The notes beneath the pieces were generated by a model. That model was given only the letters and a program-made list of their open reading frames with translations, did no database searches and had not been told where the DNA came from. Of a DNA stretch of 64,000 nt, positions 50,301 to 61,700 are shown piece by piece. The stretch comes from Micrasema longulum (lineage: Eukaryota > Arthropoda > Insecta > Trichoptera > Brachycentridae), in NCBI GenBank assembly GCA_022494885.1, contig JAGVSM010003818.1, forward strand, positions 62,001 through 126,000, read 5' to 3'. A program made the position numbers and the translations under genes. The first letter of the stretch is position 1. The number at the start of each line of letters is the position of its first letter.

Positions 50301-52775
50301 ACGAAATTATTTTTGATTTATTTACATTAATACATATTTTTACACTATAATTATTAAAAAAATTGTTTTTACTTTTACTACTAAAATCCCACCAAGCCAC
50401 TTTCTGTGGCTTGTTGGTAGAGATTTATATTAATACTAACTTATTTAACCTATATGTATAAAAACAATGAATTTACAAATATAATTAATAGCCGGAAAGA
50501 TCAGTTACATAGATACAAATAAACAATTTTTATTTAAAAAAATAAAATATTTTGCTCTTCTTACATTGTGTGCTAAATTTAAGTTCTTTTGGCGATAAAT
50601 TAAAAATGCTAGCTACTAAATAATTAAGAGTTCTATTACCATGCTTATTACATATTTTTGGTACAACTAAACCATCATTATACGTGAAACGTGTATTATG
50701 GTTATCTTTGAGATGAATTTTGAAATTATTATTAAATTGTTCTAAAATGATGCAGCCACAGTAATACTCGAACTGGCAGAGTTTTAAGTGTTTTGTGCAG
50801 GAGAACTTTATCACTTTTTTGTATGTAAATCTCTGCTGGTACAATTCTCTTAACTATTGAGTACTGTAGACCCTGGATCATTTTATTATAAGTTTTAGTT
50901 GAATGTCCCCACGACTTTATGCCATATTTTATAATTTATTCTACCAAGGAAAACAAAGTCACAAAGTTAAAATAATTGACAATCCCATTTAAAATTATAA
51001 TCTATAAAAATACCTAAATACTTGTACTCCTCTACAAATTCTATAAGTTCGCGATTACACGGGTTAGTGATACCATTATGTAAGCAATTTGTGCAATGAG
51101 CAATAATATTAGGCAAAACATATTTTTTTGCATGTGGAGTTTTTATGTAACAAGCATTTAGTCTTTTTTGCATTTTTAAGATTAAATTTATTTATAGTTA
51201 AATAAATTTAAAATTCAATATACGGTACTGAAAAAAAAGAGGTGTATCCACCTTGAAGGCCTTGCTCGGTAAAGTCCTTCCCGAGACAGATGCCCTCATT
51301 GCGGGGGGCCATGACGTCATCCGATACTGCGCTCTCGTGGAGCGCATTGGGGGTCACCTTCTGTAGGGCTACCGCCCCCCCGCCCAGCCGGGCGCCCTCC
51401 CCCACCCCTAGTAGCACCAGATACTCGGCCACCAGGGCGGCACTATGCACCAGGCACATGCCTGCCTCCGTGTGGTTGGATCGCTATAAAATAGTTTGAT
51501 ACATTTCTTCGATATGATGAATGTTACCAGTGAGGAGAAAAACGGAGACCTATTTAGTGTTTTGTTTTAGTTTGTCAAATGAAAAAAGGAAACTTTTTAA
51601 ATCTAATTATTCTATCCATAATTTCAAAAAAATTTCATCGAAAATGCATAAGTAAAGTACATACCTCCATGTGCTTTTGTGCCATATTGGCCAACCATGT
51701 CAGCCTCAGGTCCGGACTATTTTGATAACCTTTAGCTATGCGGTGCATTAGGTCAAGCAACATTTCAGGGTCCTCCTGGAACTCCTTCATTTTTACTGTG
51801 TCTGATAAAATCATGTGCAAATTGAAGACTAAGTCTTTCACCTGCAAACAGTCAATATTTTACCAAGTCTTTAAGTTAAATTTATTCGGCATTTATGATG
51901 TGTGCAAATATTCAAGTAAACCGTAAAATGTCTTTATAATACAATAAAGCTACAAATTACTCATGGGTGAAGCATACCGGAGTTTAGAAGGAAAAAACTA
52001 TTATTTTATATTATAAACAAATGAAAATTCTTATTTATATTTGGTGTCCTATACAATCAACATTTCAAAATATGCAATAAGGTCTTTTAATATTTAAAGT
52101 TTTATATATGCCTATGTTCATTATTTAATAAATAATCGATAAATAGTTTTCAAAGATTCAATTACATTTTATTTTGTATATATTTCAGAGCTAAAAACAT
52201 GATTATTAAATCGTTTTAAATGAATTTTTTGAGAGATGTCTTACTACACCAGGGATGCTTTTCTGAATCTTCTTGTGGGGGTAGAGTGATTCATTTGTAG
52301 ATTTAAATTTTTTGCATGGCACATGGCTACACTGATGATTAAATGTAAAATCACGTAAAATAAATACGGATACATGAAATCAAGCATGATGATTTACATT
52401 TAGAACATTATTGCCACCTTAAGCATTATCCAAAACACTTCATTATGTTGAAATGACCAAACCGTAATAGTTTTTCTCCGTTTTTTAAACAGTTTAATAC
52501 ATAATTTGACATGTAATTATATTGTGGTCACATATGAAGCAAAGTGTAGTCGCACGCATAAAATAAAAATCCACAACTGATTCACTTTCAATACCAGACT
52601 CTAAAGATTTGATTACCTGCTCAGGGAATGAGGTGTCCTGCAAATCAGTGTCTTGTTCTGCATATAACAGTATAGTTTTGAGCGCACGTCGGAGAGAATC
52701 TTCACTAAAGGTGGCGCTTGTTCCCACTAATGAACTGAGAGACATCGTAACTTGCATCTTTACTCTTGCGAAATT
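47328..52775 (-). CDS. Zir: DOCK gene, 3' exons: DHR2 (DOCKER) catalytic domain
   Basis: In transcript order the exons are 52775-52617, 51841-51665, 51483-51252, 49691-49562, 49451-49280, 49187-49007, 48919-48726, 48632-48427 and 47478-47328. Landmarks are [153 protein letters not shown] and [14 protein letters not shown]. The [12 protein letters not shown] stretch matches the lobe C loop that inserts into the GTPase nucleotide site. The last exon ends [16 protein letters not shown], then stop. The donor of exon 48632-48427 is GTTAGT, a less common but acceptable form. Confidence 0.95.
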
Positions 52776-55700
52776 CTGAAAATAAGATTTAAAATTCAGC
52801 GTAGTGAAGAATAATACAGAAAATACGAGGTATATCCAGAAAGTAAATTCCATTTCTATTTCTTGCCATTACAGCGCTCCGATTGCAGTTTCGCACATGA
52901 GTGGTACTTAACTATTAACTATTGAGAAAGGGTTGACACCATCATGAGTTCGCGGACTGTTGTGTACGCTTCGTTGTGTTTGTTTAAAATGTAGAATAAA
53001 ATTGAAAATCCTGCTGTTTGTGAGATAAGGTCTGTAATTAATAATCTATGGAATTTCCCCAGATTTCAAGATAATTTCTTTGTGAACAACTGGATTTTTG
53101 AAAACTTTGTGCTCAGAGAGAGCAGAAATTGTAAACTTTTAGATTTTTTAATTTTTCTTCAACTGCACGAGCCAGTTCATCACTAATCAAAGTTGGATGC
53201 CCACTTCGGTCATCGTCTTGCACATTATCACGACCTTCATTGAACTGTCTCACCCACATCTTCTTACCATTTACTTATTTACATACATAAGTTTACTGTA
53301 CATCATTTGAGACATAAATCCCAACTCCATGGGACTAAAAGTCCTGTGTTGAGATGGGACTAGCAATTAGTTGACACAGACACATGAGTATATCACCACA
53401 AATATAGGATCAGAAACATAAAAAATAATTTAAAAAAAAATACATATGGTAAACAGTAAACTCAAACATTCGGAAAATCATCAAGGAGTTTCCTACTCAA
53501 ATCCCTCCCACGAAGGAAAATCCAGTCCTTAACTACTTGCTTGAAACTAGTTTTTGTCCTCGAGAGCTTAATACGCTCTTACAAAATGTTGAACACTCTC
53601 GGTGCGATAAATGAGAGATGTCTCTGAGCAAAAGTAGTACGGGTTTTGGGTATGACATAATTCATGCTCTGGGAAAACCTTGTACGGACATTTTGCTGAG
53701 ACCTCTCCTTATTGTGCGACCAGAAGTGTGTAAGTGCTTCTTTTAGGTACAGTTGTCTCATATCCAGCACCTTCATGTATTGGAACAACTGTTCTGACGG
53801 GTGTGTTGGAGGGCGCCGGATAATTATTCTCAATAATAATTTCTGTGAAATTATGAGAGGCTTTAAAATAGATGCCGCACAACCCCCCCAGCCAGCTATT
53901 CCATAGGTTGCATTTAAACACTTATCGTATGTTCTCTGTACACCTCACCGATCTGTTGATGAATGTGGACTGGTTTAATGTTCTTCGCATTAAGGAAACA
54001 AATTACAGAACTTATCTCTCAATCGGCGGGATTTCCAGTTTTATCCGTCATTTCAAACAATCACCACGAAGCGTACACAACAGTCAGCCAACTCATAATG
54101 GCGTCAATTCCTTTTCAATAGATTGGGTTAAATATGACGCATGCGCGAAATTGTGATCGCAGCGCTGCGGGAAGATATACAAACAGAACTTACATAAAGT
54201 AATAACTTACATTTCCAATCTCATAATTCTGACGCATGAGAAGGTAGAGTGTAGCAGCCGCATGAGCACGGACAGCTCCACACAAAGCACCGCAGTGTCT
54301 TAGTAGTACTAAACAAAGTTCTCCACATTGTTCTGTCTCTGAGTCGAAAACCAGCCAGTGGAACTATACCAAAACAATAAAAACATATAAATATTATTAT
54401 AAACTATTAAAATGTAAGTAAATATTGTTGATATTTTTGAACAAACCTTAAAAACAAGGGACCGTTGCGTGGCGAACATGTGTTGAAGTACATTAGTACT
54501 TTGATTCTTAGCTAACCCCAGGAGCAGAACTCTTAGTACTAAACCAAATAAGCTGTGATGAGAATCCCAACCTGATGCAACCTAAAAACATCAAATGAAT
54601 AATAGGACAATATACAATGAAGAAACATTTTTTATACAGTTTTGTTCAATTATCTGAAAACTCTAATAACTAGGCAGCTTCTTGTATTTAAGCCTTGGCT
54701 TACATTAGCATTACACATCTAGAGTTATTAGTCAAATTTATCAAAGTGCAAAAAAGGCATAATAGATGATGCCAATATGCTGTAGGCATGTATTAGTAGA
54801 TAACATTGCCACTTACAGGTGCAGCTAGTTTAGATTTTTCAGATTCAAGATAATAATTCAAGAATATTGTTGAGTTTTAGTGTACCTGCACTATAGTTTC
54901 CAGTGTATGCAGTACAGTGAGGGACACATCAGCAGCCAACGCTCCCTCCAGGTGTGCGGGGGGCAGAAGGAGGTGTGCGGAGGGGGTGGGAGTGGGATGG
55001 TACGCGGCCAGTGTACTGTTGTTGGCGGGGGAAGGAGACGGAGCTGTTCCTCCCCTGACCCATTCCTTCCTCCAGCGTTCTCGCTTCTCCCCACTCATGG
55101 TGCTGTGGCATCCTTTTCGCCTTAACATCATTTCACTTCGAGCAGATCCCTGTCCAAGGATGACATCTTCCAACCTAGATTTGATGTCAGTTGTTTTACG
55201 TACATTCTGCTGGGCGCATTTTTGAATCTCTTTCTTGCCCTGTAAAAAAGTATGGAAAAACCTTAGAGTATTAACCTAATAGTCGCCCATATAGAGATAA
55301 ATCATTCTACGATTATTGTCCACGACATTAGCTACAGATTACTGCAATACACGGGGTGTAGGTACTCGGGTAGAGAATTGCGAGCGCTAACTGAAACCGT
55401 CCATTACTTGTTTGTTGTTAAACTAAAAACCAAACCAAAAATTTGGAACGCTTTTTTTCTATGCGATAGAATTTAATGGCTTCTCTAGAGAATTATTACT
55501 CTGAGAAAAAAACAACATAAAATTATGCAAAATAACTCGTCAAATAATTGATTTCCTACAAAAATATTTTACAAAAAAATGTAAGTAATTATTGGTGTTC
55601 AACACTTTCGTTATGTACGACCACAAAATTAAATATTTATCACATTTGAAATTAGTTTGAATATTGATATGTGAATCTAAATTATGAAAATGCGAATACA

Positions 55701-58700
55701 TATTTATACATATTAGAGCGATGACGTTATGTTACATGTGCAGAATACAAAAATTAAATGACCTTGTATTCAAAGCACGCGAAGCAAAGGCTGAGAACTT
55801 GAAGCATCGTGTGAATCCTTCCTGGTTGTAATTCTCCACACCACCTGGTGATCGCCGCCTTATCTACACTCTTCAGTACCCACACAAAGCACATGAGAAG
55901 ATTTCTTGTTGTTTCACTGTTAAGGTGGGCTCTGAGAGTCTACAAAAAAATAATTTAATATTTACCAAAGATGTAACATATGAATAAAGGAAAATAAATA
56001 AAAGTTAGAAACCGACAAACCTTTTTATATTCACAAGTATCAGTTGGAGAAGGGAGTCCTGAATAAGGTAAAATATTTAAATTATCTTCACCTAATTGAA
56101 GCCGATCTGTAATAGCAATCCAAAAGAAATATTATGTAGTTACATTACATTCGTTACGTTACATTATTTCATTATTTTTACATGCAAAATTACACGTGAT
56201 AATTGAAAGACACATGTCTTTTTATTAATTAAAATTATTAATAAGATTTACACGTTTGTATGTTAATTAAAGTGTAGAATCAATGGTGTAAACTTCTCTA
56301 AAAGCCTGTAGAGATAGGTTATAAACCATTCCAGAAAATTACAATTGTAATTTCGTTTCCAATGTAAGGCAACTAATTTGTTAATTTATTAAATGAAAGT
56401 AAGTACACAAACATGTCTTGTATGTCATAGTTAAAAATTAAAAGAGCTAAAAATAATTTCGTGGCAACCATATATGCTCCATCCAGGGAGCGGAAAGGGA
56501 AATGATGATGACAATGATATTTATTTACCCTTTCCTTGAAGAAATCCTCTATACAACTGCGGGTAGGTGTCCATCACTATGGCCAACAGTGGAATGTATA
56601 ATGCAGCCACACGAGCTTTCACTTCAGGCTGAGAAAATCTACTGTCTGAATCATGGGATGTCAGGAGATTAAGTACAGCGCAAACAGCTTTGCCTTGTAA
56701 TTTCGGACTCCTGTTAATCATAAAAAAATATAATTATTGTATGTGCTTTAGGTAAAAATATACACCTTATTTTTATTGGACAAATTAGTAAAATTTACAG
56801 ATAATACATTTTGTTAATGAGTACTTACTGGATGTCAAGAACGGTAGATAACTCAGACAAAAGAAGACCAACAAGGAAATGTTGATGTCTATATTCGGGA
56901 CTTAATTCGGAAAAACAACCACGATCTCCACCACTTAACTGAAACAAAAGCGTCGAAAATATTATTTACTAATAATGACTGCAAACAAAGAAAAATATTC
57001 AAATAATTCATTGAATTATAATAATGAAATGAGATGATGCAACAGGAGAGTAAAATAAAGTAAAAATAATATGTTAACAAATGAGAAATGATTTTTCATT
57101 TGTGCTAATGAGGTAGATAGTTATAGTTCATAATTACACACCAATAAGCCACAAGTAAGTATGTAGCTATAAACTGATTTATTGTATATTTAAATTTGAT
57201 TGTAGTTCAGTGGTTCAGTGGTAGGGTAGCGGATATTTGGTTAAATTATCTGAGAGATCCCAACATTACTCTGTCACCTTAAACTTTCTTAAAAATAAAT
57301 AAAACAAATTGAAACGTGTTTCAAAAGTTTCATGCTAATGACAATTTCAAATTTTGAATACAAAAGGGTGTATTTCTAAATAAACAAATAAAAGATTTCT
57401 CCTCTAATAAAAATGAATGCAAACAAAATATGAATCCAAACATGTTATATTTATCTGTTTTAAGATATTTTTGAGCAATGAAAAGATGGGTTGATCAACA
57501 CAGATGCAATGTTTTTGTTATAATAAATGTTATGACGTTAACAATTTATTATTATTCATGCAGATGTGTACGACAACAAGTACAGAAACATACATTTGTG
57601 GGAAATCCTCTCCTTTACGATATAATTCTGTCTAGTTAGGGGAGGGGAGTGGTGTAATGTTAATAGTTGGATGATTGCTTACCTGATACGAGACATTGGA
57701 TGAGTGACTGTGGGCGGAGTGGGAGGAGTGGGTAGAGGGGGAGGGGCTGGATGGACTTACAGGCCCGGTGTACGGGGTCCCGCACGGCAGGTTTAGAGAG
57801 ATGTAGTGCTCGTGGGAACACACGATGCGCAGGAAGGCCACCTGAAAATAGTATGGTCAATATCATTTAACGAGTCATTTTGTTTACAATACTGTTGACA
57901 TGACATTCTCCATTATTTTCGTTTTTAGTAATATGCAATAAATGTTTTTTTAGTACTTTTCCCAGACTGCAAGAATAATTTATTACTAGCAGGCAATAGT
58001 CGGTTATCACCGGCTGTTCCTTTTGTGAGTGGTGTATTATCTAAGAATTGACTTTATTAAATAAATATTATCTTTCAAAAGTCTCATGACGCCCAGAAAA
58101 CATTTTTTATTTACAGCTTGTTCTCTTATAACAAACTCCGAGTGTAAAACACCACAGTAATCAAATAATACATCAATAAGTAAATTTCATTATCGATTTA
58201 GATTTTGTTAAATGCTTGACATTTGTATAGTTAGTTTTGTTTTGTTACCAATACGAATAATGTGTTATTCATAACTCATTATAAATTCTATCAACAAAAA
58301 TGTGTTGTCTCTAAATGCTACACAAAAACTACATTTTGAAAAAGAAAGTTTTACGTTTCATCTATGCAAATGACGTAACTAAAAATAATACAGTTTTGAA
58401 GCCTAGTCAGCAGAAGTGAGGCGAAACAATAAAAGTGACACTAGTGCCATTTGTCCGTTGGTTTTATAAGCTAAGTTACTACGCTTTTAATGATTCATAG
58501 AGAATAATTTATTTATCTCTTACATGGTGATAATTTGAAAACATCCATTTTCGAGTTGTCACATTAGAAATACATGTGCGGCATCACAATAAACACTAGT
58601 TGGGGCAGGTTTAGTAACTAACACAAATATTTATTTTGATATTGCAACACAATGCCCGCTCCATTGTATTTAATTTGTGACTCACAGTCGTCTTATTTTG

Positions 58701-61700
58701 TAGATTTTACAAACAATTGATAAATGATACCAATCTCTTTTTATTTATTTTTTTTCCAGAGCAGATTTTGTAATCAATATGTACCTTTTTTGGGTGATCC
58801 CGTGTAAGTTGGATACTTCAAGATGGCTCCTGTAATGGTAGCCGAAACGTTGGATCAAATCCAACTTACACAGAATCACCCAAAAAGATACATATTGATA
58901 ACAGTGACAGATTTTGTAGCTCTACAACTCATAAAATAGCGTACAGACCTTTTCAAAACCAGTTGTCGTAGTGAAAACAGTTGAAATGTTTGTGTTAACA
59001 CATAATATGTACAAGATAAAATCAACAAAAAAAACTTTAAATTGTTTTATCAAAAAATTACCTTGTAATGAATCAGTGGAACTGCATCAGGCAGAGAAGC
59101 AATCTTGGCGGACATTTGTTTGTAGTAAGTTCTGATAAGTCCAAACACAAAGCCTCTATCCACAATACTGAGCAAGTCGAAGAGAAAGAATGCCAGGCTG
59201 TTATTTAGCGACTGGGTCAACTTGCCATCCTTGCCGTATCGAGAGATTATCTCCGAGGTTATGTTGCTGACGAGGGTTGTAATATCATCCATGTATTGGT
59301 CAGAGAATCTCGTTTTCCTAGGTGCTTCTAGCGTTCCATTCCACCAGAGCTGTTCTACCATTGATTTGATCATCAGCTCAAACAATGTCCTAAAGAGACG
59401 GATTACAAGAATTAAAATTTACGTTTACGGATAGTTATTGACATGTAATTGTATCCAAAAAGTGTACATACAATCAAAGCTAAACATAAAATAGAGGTAT
59501 ACCCAGAGAGAAATTTCTGTTTGACAGGTAAAAGAAAACAAGTACATGGTCAACAAAAAATTACTGTGAAAAAATCTTAAGACCTAAAACTACTTTTCTA
59601 TGTAACTCCCACCATTTCGTAGGCAGTTGTCACAAGCATTGGTATTCCTTCTTCACAAAAGCGTGCCGCCCTATTTATAAAAGGGGATGCCCACTTCATT
59701 CGTCGCCGTGCACAATCACACGACCTTTATTGAGCTGTCTCACTCATCTCCTTATCTTTGAATTACTTCCCTACGATCACATGTTCTCCGTACACCTCAC
59801 AGATCTGTCAGTGAATATGGACTAGTTTAATGTTATTCACATTAAGGAAACTAATTACAGACCATATTTACCACACTTAACTCTCATACAAATACACACA
59901 AAGACACCCTTTTACACACATATATATACATACGCGCGTACGCATTAAAAAATGTACCATAATTTAATATGGATGATTTTCATATAGAAGCTTGGCTGGT
60001 CTGTCTTCAAACCTTATTTATTATATAATTTAATCATTGTTGACTGTATATTTCTGTAAAATAAAATAAATAAACAAATATTTTTTCACGCCAGGATTTC
60101 AAGTTTTATTCGGCATTTTAGAACCGCGAAGCGAATGCAAAAAGGTGTTTGACTGCTTTCATTAATAGGTATCGTGAAAAATAGTACATTTGAAAAAAAT
60201 ATTTACCAAGAATTTAGCATAGCCAGATCTTTGGTTGTGCCACTAGCAACTACCCACTGAAGAGATAGTTCCTCGTGCAATACTTTACAGGCAGCTCCAA
60301 CAGCAGGGTTTGTGACTCCAGTGCTGCTATTTGCTGCTAGGTTTGTGCACCATTCAAACATTTCACCTAGATAAACAAGATTGAAATAAATGATAATTAA
60401 AAAAGATTTTATCGAACTGATTAATTCAAGGAAAAAATAAACTTCATAATTATTTTTCTATCCGCATCCAGTGGGGCATAGGGCACTGCATTGGTACTTA
60501 AACTCGTTTGCGGTTATGCCTGAAATAGTAGTCAAAATCATGTCTCCCATTTACACAAGTTGAAAATATATTGGTAGTGAAAAGATGGTTATAGTCTACG
60601 TGAAACTGAAGTAATTATATGGAAGGAGATATTGTGTCACTATGAAAAACAGTGCAATGAAAGTGTCCCCGTATGCAAGTCAAATAAGTTGATTATTCAA
60701 CGGGATTCATTTGTCCCATGCTGTGCTATGCTAAGGGAAAAAGATGGCAAGTTATATGTGTCCATATGAGTGTATCCCGTGAGAAAAATGTCCCCGAATG
60801 TGTTAGTTGCAGCGTATCCGGATCATTTTTATTATATAGAAGGTAAGGTGATCAATCTTACACATCAGGTGCCAGAAATACTTTAGTTTTAACCACCTTT
60901 AAAACCAATATTTCACATCCACTTTGTTAGGAATTGAAGTGGGGATCTCAAGCAAGGTAGGCGAGCATGTCAACCTACGAGCAGCCATCGAGTCGAAAGC
61001 ACTCGTTCAGGGTTTTGGTTCAATTTCACACACAGAACATTATTCATCATCCACCTGAATACAGAATGAATTTTTGCCTGTACAACTATGTTTTTTTTAT
61101 CGAAACATTTGGTGATTCATCGAAATGATATAAGTCGTATGGATCTATACTATACCTGATTTGTGTCTGGCCATCTGCAGAGTGGAGAGCAGGTGAGGTT
61201 GCATGGGAGAGTTGGTGGCGTGTGAAGGGTGGGAGTGGGAGGTAGAGGGAGGTCGAGGAATGAGACACTGGTACTGAACGTAGGAACCAAGCAGCGGACT
61301 ACGCCCATGAGAGTCACACGTACTGCCGTCACTCATATTCTGAAAAGAAGGTAAGTATAAACATATTTATATAATTGGGTTAACATGGTATAAAAAAGCC
61401 TACACAAATATAATATATTATTATGTACAATATTAGAAATAAAAAAATCATTGTCGTTTCAATATCCGCACCAAGTGGTGCATAGGGCACTGAATTGGTA
61501 CTCCAATTACAGCGTATCATGATCAATTTTGTTACATAGAAGGTAAGGTGATCAGTCTTACGCTTGAAGTGCCAGTCAAGGGACAATAAAATATTGAAGT
61601 GTAAAACCACTTTATTTATTATCTTTTTTATTTATTTATAATTTTTAAAATCCGTTATATAAAAAATATCGACACTGGAAAGGCTATTTACTTTAAGCGA

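Noticed and set aside
54877..55225. Several overlapping ORFs around the GC-rich DOCK exon
   Set aside because: Only the minus-strand frame joined by AG/GT at 55239 and 54886 continues the DOCK protein; the rest are shadows.
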